Source of the DNA: Microcaldota archaeon
GTDB taxonomy: Archaea > Micrarchaeota > Micrarchaeia > Micrarchaeales > Micrarchaeaceae
Assembly: GCA_021827665.1 (NCBI GenBank)
Contig: JAKAUR010000025.1
Coordinates: 1-45,909 of the forward strand
Length of the DNA stretch: 45,909 nucleotides
Direction: 5' to 3'
The translations under genes were made by a program, and so were the position numbers. Shown one piece after another: positions 14,643-23,012 of this stretch. Position 1 is the stretch's first letter; each line of letters begins with the position of its first letter. The notes under the pieces were generated by a model. That model was not told the DNA's origin, did no database searches, and saw only the letters and a program-made list of their open reading frames with translations.

Positions 14643-14662
14643 GGTGCCGCAATCGCGGCACC
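14643..14662 (-). terminator. Perfect hairpin downstream of the 14681-14983 gene
   Basis: GGTGCCGC-AATC-GCGGCACC: an 8-bp GC-rich stem with a 4-nt loop, 18 bp past the stop of the minus-strand gene. A T-rich tract in transcript sense follows about 20 bases later. Placement suggests a transcription end or an mRNA 3' stabiliser. Confidence 0.5.
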
Positions 14663-14680
14663 GCATTTGCTAGCTCAGAT

Positions 14681-14983
14681 TCATTCCTTTGCAGCTATTA
14701 CCACTGCGGCTGGGCCGAATCTAATCTGCTTTTTCTTCCTTATCGCGTTCGCCTTTTTCACCATGCGTATTGTGCTTTGCGCTATCGCGTTGGATATCGC
14801 TGCTTTTGTATTCTGGTCCGGTTCCTCCTTTATTATTGCAGCAATCATGGCCCCAAGGTCCACGGTCTCCTGCAATTCGCTTGCAAAGGACTGCTCCAGT
14901 TCCTGCTCGTCGCATATTTCATCTGCGAGCTGTTTTATGCTATCCCCCAGTTCTTGTACCCCACGTTTTTGTTTGGACTCCAT
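14681..14983 (-). CDS. Small helical protein of unknown function
   Basis: 100 residues, predicted almost fully helical. The first half is acidic (KQLADEICDEQELEQSFASEL), the second becomes basic (RMVKKANAIRKKKQIRF) and the end is hydrophobic (GPAAVVIAAKE). I do not recognise a family. The opposite strand has an open frame of similar size, but its Ser/Cys/Pro-rich translation looks like a shadow. The gene ends before a strong hairpin and is preceded by an AT-rich promoter framed by the inverted repeat at 15023-15063. The charge split could suit nucleic-acid or protein scaffolding, but that is speculation. Confidence 0.55.
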   Translation of the reverse strand: MESKQKRGVQELGDSIKQLADEICDEQELEQSFASELQETVDLGAMIAAIIKEEPDQNTKAAISNAIAQSTIRMVKKANAIRKKKQIRFGPAAVVIAAKE

Positions 14984-15022
14984 ATGGAATCAACTTCGCT
15001 TCTCGCTACATAATTAGTTGAA

Positions 15023-15063
15023 TCTTGTTATATTTATTGGTTTTGTGGAACTTTCTAACAAGA
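15023..15063. promoter_or_regulatory. Inverted repeat around a TATA-like element
   Basis: TCTTGTTA (15023-15030) and TAACAAGA (15056-15063) are perfect 8-bp arms 25 bp apart. The left arm runs into AATAAATATAAC on the minus strand, which would be the TATA box of the 14681-14983 gene. The spacing is wide for a simple operator. Confidence 0.35.
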
Positions 15064-15148
15064 ATTTAGAAATAGCTGCGTAATCGGCAAAAAAGTGACA
15101 AGGGCAAATTATTTTGTCGTCGGAAAACAAAAGGGAGGGGCAAAACGC

Positions 15149-16012
15149 CTATCCTATGGTAATTACCGCGTTGGCGCTATAGCCGTCAAACGATGCGGTA
15201 ACCTTCACGGTACCTGCATGCACTGCGTACAGGGTGTCAGTCGCGTTTCCTGAAGAGCCTGTGAATCCCTTGGCGTTTTCAAGCTTTGCGTCGGTATTGT
15301 TAAGCGTGTAGTTTATTGTTATGTCGTGCGTAGGCACTCCTGCAAAATAGAACGTGCTGTTGATGTTGTAATCCTGCCCTGCTGCAACTGTTGCAGTGCT
15401 CGGGCTTATCCCCATCCTCGTGGGCCTTGAGGTTATGTTCTGGTCAAAGGTATCGTATATCGCTCCCTTGTAAATCTGCATTGGCGGATCGGCGCACGTG
15501 CCGTTGAACTCACCGTACTTGCTCAATCCGCAGTTATATTCCTTTATGTAAACGTCAGCCTTAAGGTGGTTGCCAAAGCTGTCTGGCATCTGGGCCGAGC
15601 ATACGTATGTGGCTCCAGGATTGACAAAAGAGGGCGAGCACGCAACGCTGTAATTGCTTGTGCCTACCCCCACCACCATAACAGGATCCTCTATCGGGTA
15701 ATACTCCGGGTTTTCAAGCATCAGGCTTACATTTGCGGTATTCTTGGAAACCGGGCTAAGCGCAACGTTGTAGTTCGAGCATGATACCCCTACTATGACC
15801 TCGCAATTGTTCGGAGGAACCGACATGGGCACTATCAGGTAGAAATAAAGCATTCCGACGACAGCCACTATTATGAGTATCGCCCAGCCGTAGGTTATCA
15901 GATACTCCAATGCACTCTGACCCTTGTAATTGGGTCTATGCCCACCACCCACTACACCACCATTATAAACATTTCTTTTTTCAGATATATTAACCTTTTG
16001 CCTGTCCGCCAT
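15149..16012 (-). CDS. Type IV pilin-like protein with class III signal peptide
   Basis: 287 residues from the ATG at 16012. The N-terminus has a positively charged leader ending NYKG, then QSALEYLITYGW and a hydrophobic helix (AILIIVAVVGMLYFYL). That is a class III signal, cut by an archaeal prepilin peptidase between G31 and Q32. The rest is a surface domain with at least seven Cys and several glycosylation sites. Residues from about 200 onward (RMGISPSTATVAAGQDYNI) look like an Ig-like beta domain. It probably assembles into, or caps, a pilus. The start is favoured by a TATA element (GATATAATAAAC) about 30 bases upstream, indicating a leaderless transcript. No pilus ATPase or platform gene lies in the window. 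Confidence 0.82.
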   Translation of the reverse strand: MADRQKVNISEKRNVYNGGVVGGGHRPNYKGQSALEYLITYGWAILIIVAVVGMLYFYLIVPMSVPPNNCEVIVGVSCSNYNVALSPVSKNTANVSLMLENPEYYPIEDPVMVVGVGTSNYSVACSPSFVNPGATYVCSAQMPDSFGNHLKADVYIKEYNCGLSKYGEFNGTCADPPMQIYKGAIYDTFDQNITSRPTRMGISPSTATVAAGQDYNINSTFYFAGVPTHDITINYTLNNTDAKLENAKGFTGSSGNATDTLYAVHAGTVKVTASFDGYSANAVITIG

Positions 16013-16065
16013 AAATACAAGAGGCAAACAAGTTTATTATATCTTGCGCAATTTATTGCCTGGGC

Positions 16066-16632
16066 TCAGCCCTCGGCCCTGTGCCACAGCTCGTCGAAAT
16101 GCCTCCTGAGCTCGCCTATCTCCTTCCTGTCGTCTATTATGCTTATCCTTTCCGTATTTTTGTGCATTCCCGAATAGGTGAGGTTTGCGCTGCCAGTTAT
16201 CGCCATCGAGTCGGATATGTAGACCTTTTCATGGACGAAGTTGCCCCTGACGACCCTGACGTGCATCCTGCCCTTCTTAGATCTGCCCGCCATCCCAATC
16301 GGATAGAACATGCACCATGCCGCCATCACGTCTAAAAAGATGAGCGCGATTATGTACTCGCTTGCCAGGTACGACGCAACGAACATAGCAAGCACTGCTG
16401 CGGCGTGCGCCGCCTTTGGCTTGCCGAAGGGCCTGGATCCTGATATCTCAACAGATTTTTTGAACGCGCTTTCGCTCGTTATAAGGTAGACGTTCTTCCT
16501 GGAGGATATCCTCTTCAGGATTTTTAGGTAATAGGTGCTCACGAACGGGGATATTACGTAAAGATTCCTGCCTTTGGAAAAAAGAAGCCTCTCTACGCTT
16601 TTGTATGAGCTCTCCGTGCTCATCGCACGCAT
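16066..16632 (-). CDS. Phospholipase D-like (single HKD motif) protein
   Basis: About 188 residues with one HKD-type motif: VHEKVYISDSMAITGSANLT, where H, K and the GSAN turn are the usual catalytic elements. The N-terminal strand-helix unit (RNLYVISPFVSTYYLKILK) fits the PLD fold. Between the two is an insert with two membrane-like helices (about 78-115), so the protein may be anchored. One HKD motif implies a dimeric active site, as in the Nuc nuclease subgroup. Substrate, whether nucleic acid or lipid, cannot be told. It overlaps or abuts the end of ileS on the same strand. ATGs at 16632 and 16623 and a GTG at 16638 are all possible starts. Confidence 0.75.
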   Translation of the reverse strand: MRAMSTESSYKSVERLLFSKGRNLYVISPFVSTYYLKILKRISSRKNVYLITSESAFKKSVEISGSRPFGKPKAAHAAAVLAMFVASYLASEYIIALIFLDVMAAWCMFYPIGMAGRSKKGRMHVRVVRGNFVHEKVYISDSMAITGSANLTYSGMHKNTERISIIDDRKEIGELRRHFDELWHRAEG

Positions 16633-16634
16633 TG

Positions 16635-19600
16635 TCACATCCCTGTCTTCTTGATCGCAATTCTGAGCTTTGTATCCATAAGGTCGAGCGGCACCGGCTT
16701 CAGCGATCCAGGTATTTCCGGGACGAACTCGACCTTTTTAGCGTTTATGTCCTTGGCAAACTGCTCCGAGAACTTCCTTATCGTCGAAACGGTGTCATCG
16801 TCCGCGCTTATGTACGCCTCTATCTTGTCCGATCTCTTAAGCCCTTCCGCCTTGCGCTCCATCTGTATCCTGCGCTCCAGCTCCCTGAGGAAAGCCTCGT
16901 CCGCGAGCTCCCTGCTTATCTCGCTGTCAACCTTGGCGTAGCCGTACTTGAACTTCTTCATTCCTTCGCTCGTGTTGAATTCCGATATCACAACGTGCTC
17001 AGGGCCTATGTCAAAGACTCCCTTCTCCGTATGCACTGCGTACTTTCCGTAGGAATCCAATGCCGACTTTATCTCTTCAGGGTTAGCTTCGGATATCGAC
17101 TTCGCTATAAACGAGGCGTTCTGCTTGAAGTCAGGCCCCAAGCGCTGGAACTGCGGCTTAGCCTCAAGCCCTATGCTGCTGACCTTCTTTACGAGCACCT
17201 CCTTGGCGTTGGTGTAATCCCCTATTATGTCCGACATTCTAGAGAGCGTGTTGTAAACCTCGTCGCTGGTCGTCTCTATGAGCGCCTGCTTGACCGGCCA
17301 CCTTAGCGGAACCTTCACCGCTTCCCTGTTGTTAAGCAAAGCGCTTATCGATTCCTTGACCATGTCGAAAGTGCTCTCCAGCTCCCTGTTTATGAGTTCG
17401 GTCTTCGCCTTAGGCCATTTCTGCATTGACACGCTGTCGTCAACGCTTTTCAGCATGCGCAGCGCTATGTAATCCGAAGTGAACGGTATCACAGGCGACG
17501 AAAGCGTAAGCACGGCGTTCAGGCAATAGCTTACGACGTTAAGGACCTTCTTCTGCTGGCTCTTGTCGTAGCCCAGCAGCTTCCTCTTTGCAACCTTGAG
17601 GTAGAACCTGCTGAAGTCGTCGCTTATGAACTCCTTGAGCGCGGAAACCGCATTGTGCGCCTCGTAATTTTCCAGGGCAGTTGTTACCTTCTCTATTAAG
17701 CTCTGGACCCTGGAAAGTATCCACAGCTCTTCCCTCTCGAGCCCTTCGGATTTAGGTAGCGTCCACTTTGGCTTTGTGCCTATTAGCTTTCCGTATTCGT
17801 CTATGAGGTTAGCGGCGTTGTAAAGCACGTTTATGGTCCTCTCGGAATCCCTTATCTCGCTCCTGTTGAACGAAAGGTCGAGCCACGGCGTATGCCCTGA
17901 GCTCCATATCCTGAACGAATCCGCGTTGGTTAGCTTAAGCAGTCCGGCTATCGCTATGTAGTTTCCGAGCTTCTTGTGCATCTCGCGTCCGTCCTCGCTC
18001 AGGAGCATTCCGTCGACTCCGACGTTCTTGAAGGGCCTTTTGCCATAAGCGAGCACGCTTATCTTCAGCAATCCTGAAAACCATCCCCTGAGCTGGTCCT
18101 TGCCTTCTATTATGTAATCTATCGGGAAAAGCCTCTCGAACTCCTTCTCCGAATCTATGCTCGCCCTAGAGGCTATGCTCGAATCGAACCACACGTCTGT
18201 GACGTCCTTTACCCTGCGCATTATGCCTCCGCATTTTTCGCATTTAAGCTCTATTTCGTCTATGTACGGCCTGTGCAGGTCGTCCAGATGCTCTACTTTT
18301 TCCTTGTTCGTCGCGTGCTTTGCCAGCTCTTCCATCGAGCCTATGACCTTTGTGTCTCCGCATTTTTCGCACTCCCATATCGGTATCGGTATGCCCCAGT
18401 ACCTCTGCCTGGATATGCACCAATCAGGGGAGCTTTTGAGCACGTCGGCCTGCCATTGCATGGCTTCCTGTGGGTGCCAAGAAACTTTCGAATTTTCAGA
18501 AAGCAGCTTAGTTTTCACCTTGGCTATGTTGAAAAACCACTGCGGGGTTGCTATATAAATGAGCTTCGAATCGCACCTCCAGCAGTGAGGATAGCTGTGG
18601 GTTATGCTGCCCTTGTAAAGAAGCGCCCCCATTGACTTCAAATCGTCCATTACTGCCTTGTTGGCCTCTTCGGGGACCTTCATGCCTTCGTATTTGCCCG
18701 CATCCTTTGTGTATTCCGCCTTTCCATTTACCGGACAGAATATCGGAAGGCCTAGCTTCTTTCCGAGGTTGTAGTCCTCGAGCCCGTGTCCTGGCGCTAT
18801 GTGCACCAGTCCGGTCCCGTCGTCCATTGTAACCAGCTCCTCCGAAAGCACCACCTTGTGGTATTTCCTGAGCTCCTTCTGCTTCGGCGAGTTTTCCTCA
18901 AGCGGGTTGGCGTACGCCATGCCCTCAAGCTCGGAGCCGTAGAATTCCTCAAGAACGACGTGGCTCTCGTCAAGCATGGAAGCGGTTTCATCAAGCCTCT
19001 TCTTTGCTACTATGAAATTTTTGCCTCCGAACTTCGCAAGAACGTAAAGCTCCTTCGGGTTGACCGCTATCGCGACGTTTGCCGGAAGGGTCCACGGCGT
19101 GGTCGTCCATATTAAGAGAGAATAACTCCCGTCCGCAAGGCTTATCCTGGCCTTGGAATCGTTTTTTATCACAGTGAAAGGAACCGCTATCGAAGGATCG
19201 TTGTCCTGCATATACTCGGCTTCCATCGTGCCTTGGGAAACCGATGTCTGGCAGTGGGGACAGTAAAGCGTTGCCTTCGTATCCCTGTACAAAAGCCCCT
19301 TGTCGCTTATCTGCTTGAATATGCTCCATCCGGTCTCTATGTATTGTTTGTTGAACGGTATGTACGGGTGCGCGAAATCAAGCGTTATGCCGAAGCGTTC
19401 GAAGTCGCTGTCCATCCTGCCTATGCCGGCCTCCACGTAAGCCCTGCACTGCTTTATGAATTCCGCTACGCCTATCTTGTCCTCTATGTCCTGCTTGGAC
19501 TTGAGCTCAAGCTTCTTCTCCACTTTATTCTCTATCGGGAGGCCGTGCACGTCGTATCCAGGTATGTCCCTTACGTCGTATCCGCGCATCCTCCTGTATC

Positions 19601-19787
19601 TAAGCGTTATGTCTTTTACAGTCTTGACCCACATCTGCCCTGGGTGCAGGTCTCCTGTGGTATATGGAGGCCCGTCGAGAAAATAGAAGGGCTTCCTGCC
19701 CTTGTTTCTAGCCCTGAGCCTTCCCAGGACGTCGGTTTCCTTCCAGTAGTTAAGCATTTCTAGTTCGTTAGCATTGAGGTCCAACAC
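16635..19787 (-). CDS. ileS: Isoleucyl-tRNA synthetase
   Basis: About 1050 residues, the normal class Ia length. The catalytic opening reads GPPYTTGDLHPGQ, so the HIGH signature is HPGQ here. DVHGLPIENKVEKKL identifies an Ile rather than Val or Leu enzyme. SRQRYWGIPIP follows, with a CxxC pair (CEKC) after it and another further on, then an editing (CP1) domain. The KMSKS loop is EMHKKLGN (about 602-609), keeping the fourth-position Lys but not the first. These signature changes are, from memory, usual in DPANN-type IleRS and need not mean loss of activity. A GTG at 19787 follows GGTG by six bases and is my preferred start; a GTG at 19796 fits a leaderless start from the TATA box near 19820. 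Confidence 0.95.
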   Translation of the reverse strand: MLDLNANELEMLNYWKETDVLGRLRARNKGRKPFYFLDGPPYTTGDLHPGQMWVKTVKDITLRYRRMRGYDVRDIPGYDVHGLPIENKVEKKLELKSKQDIEDKIGVAEFIKQCRAYVEAGIGRMDSDFERFGITLDFAHPYIPFNKQYIETGWSIFKQISDKGLLYRDTKATLYCPHCQTSVSQGTMEAEYMQDNDPSIAVPFTVIKNDSKARISLADGSYSLLIWTTTPWTLPANVAIAVNPKELYVLAKFGGKNFIVAKKRLDETASMLDESHVVLEEFYGSELEGMAYANPLEENSPKQKELRKYHKVVLSEELVTMDDGTGLVHIAPGHGLEDYNLGKKLGLPIFCPVNGKAEYTKDAGKYEGMKVPEEANKAVMDDLKSMGALLYKGSITHSYPHCWRCDSKLIYIATPQWFFNIAKVKTKLLSENSKVSWHPQEAMQWQADVLKSSPDWCISRQRYWGIPIPIWECEKCGDTKVIGSMEELAKHATNKEKVEHLDDLHRPYIDEIELKCEKCGGIMRRVKDVTDVWFDSSIASRASIDSEKEFERLFPIDYIIEGKDQLRGWFSGLLKISVLAYGKRPFKNVGVDGMLLSEDGREMHKKLGNYIAIAGLLKLTNADSFRIWSSGHTPWLDLSFNRSEIRDSERTINVLYNAANLIDEYGKLIGTKPKWTLPKSEGLEREELWILSRVQSLIEKVTTALENYEAHNAVSALKEFISDDFSRFYLKVAKRKLLGYDKSQQKKVLNVVSYCLNAVLTLSSPVIPFTSDYIALRMLKSVDDSVSMQKWPKAKTELINRELESTFDMVKESISALLNNREAVKVPLRWPVKQALIETTSDEVYNTLSRMSDIIGDYTNAKEVLVKKVSSIGLEAKPQFQRLGPDFKQNASFIAKSISEANPEEIKSALDSYGKYAVHTEKGVFDIGPEHVVISEFNTSEGMKKFKYGYAKVDSEISRELADEAFLRELERRIQMERKAEGLKRSDKIEAYISADDDTVSTIRKFSEQFAKDINAKKVEFVPEIPGSLKPVPLDLMDTKLRIAIKKTGM

Positions 19788-19839
19788 AGCCAGCACCAGA
19801 AGGATTTCGGATTAATCCTATAAAAAGGCTATGTGCAAC

Positions 19840-20052
19840 TCACTTCTGCTGCTGAGCTACAACCAGCCTCTTTGACTTGTAGGCCTTGCGCTTCGCCATG
19901 TTGCTCCAGCAGTCCTTGCATATCGTCATTTTGAGTATTTTGGTGGCCGTCTGCGAGCTCTTTATGCAGCTGCTGCATATGGTCCTGCCGCAATAATCGC
20001 ACTTGTACTGCCTGTATATCTCCTTCTTGCATCTTTCGCAATATGTAACCAT
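19840..20052 (-). CDS. Small zinc-finger protein
   Basis: 70 residues with three Cys pairs: YCERC, CDYCGRTICSSC and CKDCW. The alternating pairs (CxxC, CxxC, CxxC, CxxC) resemble a cross-braced two-zinc finger of the FYVE/B-box kind. A basic tail follows (KRKAYKSKR) with a Gln-rich end. It could bind nucleic acid or protein; no family is recognised. The ATG lies behind AAGGTAAGATAA. A near-perfect inverted repeat (20073-20095) sits between its TATA-like sequence and the start. Confidence 0.75.
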   Translation of the reverse strand: MVTYCERCKKEIYRQYKCDYCGRTICSSCIKSSQTATKILKMTICKDCWSNMAKRKAYKSKRLVVAQQQK

Positions 20053-20072
20053 TTTATCTTACCTTCTAAGCC

Positions 20073-20095
20073 AATGCACATCGATGATGTACATT
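20073..20095. promoter_or_regulatory. Inverted repeat in the zinc-finger gene promoter
   Basis: AATGCACAT-CGATG-ATGTACATT: 9-bp arms with one mismatch. It lies about 20 bases upstream of the ATG at 20052 and downstream of a TATA-like CTAAATACAT near 20110, so a bound protein would block initiation. Confidence 0.4.
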
Positions 20096-20171
20096 AAGAA
20101 TCATAGCATGTATTTAGGCATGGCAAATAATAAATAGCTTCTGTGGCTTGTGCTCCGAGCCGACAAGAGCC

Positions 20172-20396
20172 CTATCGCCCGGCAGACTTGCTTGAAAGGT
20201 ACTCCTCATACTCCTTCAGCATTGCCTCTGCCCTTTTCCTCTTGAACTCCATGTAAGCGTCAACCTCATCCTTCCTGATCCTGCTGAGCATGTTTCCCTC
20301 CTTTATTACGATGTATTCCCCTTCAACCGGCTTCGAAAGCTCTTCCAGGAGCCTGTCGTTGTCGAAGTGCCTGTAGTACCAATGCCTTATCTTCAT
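20172..20396 (-). CDS. Small charged protein of unknown function
   Basis: 74 residues, Lys/Arg/Glu-rich. The middle (GEYIVIKEGNMLSRIRKDEV) looks like a small beta unit and the C-terminal 35 residues like one long charged helix. The start codon overlaps the stop of the preceding gene (ATGA), with GAGGTG seven bases upstream, so the two are translationally coupled. No family recognised. An in-frame start three codons earlier is possible but has no binding site. Confidence 0.65.
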   Translation of the reverse strand: MKIRHWYYRHFDNDRLLEELSKPVEGEYIVIKEGNMLSRIRKDEVDAYMEFKRKRAEAMLKEYEEYLSSKSAGR

Positions 20397-20731
20397 TTTG
20401 CGCACCTCTTGAAATTTATATAACTTACAAGGGTCCCGTAATCCTTAGAAACATTTTTTTCAATGTAACGTGCAACTTGCTCTGGCTCTTTTTCTCCATC
20501 AAACCTTGCCTTTACCATGAAGCCAATGGTTCCTTCAGTCGCATAAACCTCGAGTACGTCGGGAAGAGAAGCAAGATCGTTAGCAAGCATGTTTAGGTCC
20601 ATTCCTTCTTTGGGCTTTATGAGGAAGAATTTATGATAAATCTTGCCGTTCTTCCTAACAACAAAGAACTTCTTCGGATCCTTAATGCGCTGCTTCGCAG
20701 CGCTCCCGCTCTTGTTTTGTTTTTGACTCAT
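20393..20731 (-). CDS. RAM/Lrp ligand-domain-like small protein
   Basis: 112 residues. A basic N-terminus with RKNGKIYHKFFLIKPKEG leads to an alternating pattern, MLANDLASLPDVLEVYATEG then GFMVKARFDGEKEPEQVARYI and a last strand (YGTLVSYINFKR). That order resembles the ligand-binding (RAM) half of Lrp/AsnC regulators without a DNA-binding domain. Such stand-alone RAM proteins are known in archaea, but here the assignment is by eye only. The ATG is behind GGTGGGG. It overlaps the next gene by four bases and follows a 37-residue reading frame 28 bases upstream, forming a three-gene operon of small proteins. Confidence 0.6.
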   Translation of the reverse strand: MSQKQNKSGSAAKQRIKDPKKFFVVRKNGKIYHKFFLIKPKEGMDLNMLANDLASLPDVLEVYATEGTIGFMVKARFDGEKEPEQVARYIEKNVSKDYGTLVSYINFKRCAK

Positions 20732-20759
20732 TTCCCCACCTGATTAATTATCAGCGCTA

Positions 20760-20873
20760 TTATTCGTCAGCCCAGACGAATCTGTAGACATTCTCGGATA
20801 TCTGCACCATCTTCACTGGCCTACTGTCGTTGTTTTCTTCAACCAAGTTCTTTTTCCTATTCCATCCGAACAT
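20760..20873 (-). CDS. Very small protein (37 residues), first in a small-protein operon
   Basis: Reads MFGWNRKKNLVEENNDS, then RPVKMVQISENVYRF and an acidic end (VWADE). It has a good ribosome binding site (GGTGGGAG) just before the ATG, no overlap with other genes, and lies 28 bases ahead of the RAM-like gene on the same strand. The NVYRFVW ending resembles a beta strand. It is short enough to be missed by routine gene finding. Function unknown. Confidence 0.5.
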   Translation of the reverse strand: MFGWNRKKNLVEENNDSRPVKMVQISENVYRFVWADE

Positions 20874-21177
20874 GACTCCCACCTATTAACGTAATACAAT
20901 GTGCGGAGGAAACGGTACATGGGTGGAAAACAAGAGGCATAGCGAAAAGCATTATCCTACCATTCTTCATTAGAATCCCCCACACATTGCTTGAGTAAGA
21001 TTATGGGTTTCTCCTTATAAATAAAATTTGCCTTTATGCTACCCGTGCCCTCAAACTGCCTTTTTAAAAATCATATTTTTTAAAAGAATCATATAATATT
21101 TTAAATACATATACCCATAGGAACCAATAAATAACCTATCCGCGCCAATATTATCAAAATAAAAGATTGGCTTTTGC
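20874..21177. promoter_or_regulatory. Divergent AT-rich promoter region
   Basis: About 300 bp between the small-protein operon (minus) and the AsnC-like regulator (plus). On the minus strand, CTTATAAATAAAAT near 21015-21030 can serve as promoter. Towards 21060-21110 there are two near-direct repeats beginning AATCATAT, each followed by a T/A-rich run, in the promoter of the plus gene. I see no gene here; a 24-codon plus frame at about 20898 is not supported. Confidence 0.5.
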
Positions 21178-22575
21178 ATGGTGGAAGCGCCAGGAAAGAT
21201 AAAAGAGGTCTTCGAAGAGCTCAAAATGTCTTATGGAGAGCATATAGAGCTTAAATTCCTTAACAAAAGATTCTGCATATTCGAAGCCACGAGCAAATGG
21301 GACAGCAAAAGGCAAAAGCCAGTAAAGATAACTCATTATATTGGTTGGATAACCGATAACGGGGTAGTAGTCCCTGCTAAGCCGAAGAACAGCGAGGCAA
21401 GGCTGAAGGCCCTGGAATTCGAGTATAACAAAATGCTCAAGCACCAAAAAGAGCTGGAGGAAAAGAGAAAAAGCGCTTCTGAAAGGCCCATGGAAGAGGC
21501 ATTCGGCAATGAGGACATTCTACTGCTCCAAGCGTTAAGCATGAATTCAAGGCTTCCGCACGCAAAGCTGTCAAAGATAACAGGTATACCGATACATGCG
21601 CTGGAATACAGGATATCAAGGCTCGAGAAGATTCTAAGCATCAAGTACACCCTCGAATTGAACATGAACAATCTTGGCTTCTCGGAGTACATGGTCCTTG
21701 CAAGGTTCATAAGCAGCAAGCCAAGCCACGAAGATGTGAAGAAAGCTTTATCCTCGTTTCCAAGAGTCCAACTTGCATTGGTAACCAAAGGAAATTACGA
21801 CCTGATCATATTCTACGAGGCCGAGAATAATACTATACTCTCTTTAGATTTGGACTCTATAAGAAATAGTTCGGCATTATCTAAGATAGATTCTGAATGG
21901 TACGTAACGCCTATCGCAACTGACTATGGCTTCGTGCCCTTGAGGCAGGAGTTTTTCGAAGTCCTTAAGGAAAAGGTCTGGCACAGAAAGAAGCACGGAG
22001 AAAAGCCTAACGCAAACAGCCTTATGCAGAGGGAATATGCTTTGCTTCGTGAATTAAACCAAGACAGTGCAAAAAGCTTTGCGTCAATAGAAAGAGGATA
22101 CAACCTGCCTGAAGGCAGCCCAAAAAGGGCTTACAGTGACCTATGCAACGAAGACGGAAAGAACATAATAATAAGACCGACATTATTGGCAACCTCATTA
22201 AACAAAAAGTATGACGGGATAATAATCGCAAATATAAATAATAAAGAAAAGTTCATAACGTCTAGAGACAATCACCGCAGATATATAATAAATGAGTCTG
22301 GCAGTGTAATTAGCAAATTCTCTTACATCTGCGACATGGAAACCCCTGACGGTATATTTTACTTATTCCCAGTATTGAAAGAGGACGATATGGAAAGAAT
22401 AGAACATGAACTTTCTAATACGATAAAAGGCGTAAAATTCGACTCTTTAATCGTTGAAAGCGCTATAATGGGCGACATCTGCTACAGAAAGTTTGACAAC
22501 CTATACAGTGACCAATACGCTAGCCTAGTTAAAAGGAAATCGATACCTGCGCAAACTAGAACACTATACTCCTAA
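21178..22575 (+). CDS. Lrp/AsnC-like transcriptional regulator with an extended C-terminus
   Basis: 465 residues. Residues about 112-160 form a Lrp/AsnC helix-turn-helix (ILLLQALSMNSRLPHAKLSK, then GIPIHALEYRISRLEK). After it comes a RAM-like ligand domain (FSEYMVLARF ... QLALVTKGNYDLIIFYEAE). In front is a roughly 110-residue section with a basic beta unit and a coiled coil. Behind is a second, partly degenerate HTH-like part and a C-terminal domain (ETPDGIFYLFPVLKE onward) whose last 80 codons are tandemly repeated downstream. Role: presumably DNA-binding regulator responding to a small molecule; the target is unknown. The ATG is preceded by an AT-rich promoter without a clear ribosome site. 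It is divergent from the small-protein operon. Confidence 0.75.
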   Translation: MVEAPGKIKEVFEELKMSYGEHIELKFLNKRFCIFEATSKWDSKRQKPVKITHYIGWITDNGVVVPAKPKNSEARLKALEFEYNKMLKHQKELEEKRKSASERPMEEAFGNEDILLLQALSMNSRLPHAKLSKITGIPIHALEYRISRLEKILSIKYTLELNMNNLGFSEYMVLARFISSKPSHEDVKKALSSFPRVQLALVTKGNYDLIIFYEAENNTILSLDLDSIRNSSALSKIDSEWYVTPIATDYGFVPLRQEFFEVLKEKVWHRKKHGEKPNANSLMQREYALLRELNQDSAKSFASIERGYNLPEGSPKRAYSDLCNEDGKNIIIRPTLLATSLNKKYDGIIIANINNKEKFITSRDNHRRYIINESGSVISKFSYICDMETPDGIFYLFPVLKEDDMERIEHELSNTIKGVKFDSLIVESAIMGDICYRKFDNLYSDQYASLVKRKSIPAQTRTLYS

Positions 22576-22752
22576 AGAAAATATTATTACAAAGAATAAT
22601 TAAAGAGAATACTTAACTCAAATTTATTATTTATCATCCGCCGTTTGCTCCTCCCATCATATTTTCACCCAATATTTTATACTTCACAGCAAAATGGAAT
22701 AGTCGCGTTTAAATATGTTTGCATATTTGCATGTTTAACAATGTAAAAGGCA
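22336..22752. repeat. Tandem duplication, unit 1
   Basis: This unit holds the last 80 codons of the AsnC-like gene plus about 175 bp of 3' flank. It matches 22772-23178. The coding parts are offset by 437 bp, the later flank by 428. Within it 22649-22700 is identical to 23077-23128 over 52 bp. Similarity fades after the shared TTTAAA near 22709. Confidence 0.85.
22634..22687 (-). CDS. Possible micro-ORF in duplicate unit 1
   Basis: A 17-codon frame from a GTG, reading VKYKILGENMMGGANGG then stop. The frame is preserved in unit 2 as a 24-residue version with an ATG. It could equally be chance within a conserved promoter or 3' region. Confidence 0.25.
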   Translation of the reverse strand: MKYKILGENMMGGANGG

Positions 22753-23012
22753 CAAAGCCAAGCATGCTTTTATGGAAAACCCCTGACGGAATCTTTTACC
22801 TTTTTCCAGTATTAAAAGAAGAAGATATGGAAAGAATAGAACATGAACTTTCTAATACGATAAAAGGCGTAAAATTTGACTCTTTAATAGTAGAAAGTAT
22901 AATTGTAGGCAACATCTGTTACAGAAAGTTCGACAACTTATATCGTGATCAATATGTTAGTCTTGTAAAAAGAAAATCAATACAAGTGCAAACTAGGATA
23001 ATATACACTTAA
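22731..23012 (+). pseudogene. Duplicated C-terminal fragment of the AsnC-like regulator
   Basis: About 93 codons. After 16 unrelated residues it matches the end of the upstream regulator from TPDGIFYLFPVLKE to the stop, with about 64 of 78 residues the same. It has lost the DNA-binding part. Many of the base differences are silent, and the frame has stayed open, so this could be a small expressed domain rather than dead DNA. A stretch of more than 50 bases in the middle is unchanged. Confidence 0.6.

Noticed and set aside
14628-15017. 129-codon plus-strand frame opposite the small acidic protein gene
   Set aside because: Ser/Cys-rich translation typical of an antisense shadow; the minus frame has a better helix pattern, a promoter and a 3' hairpin.
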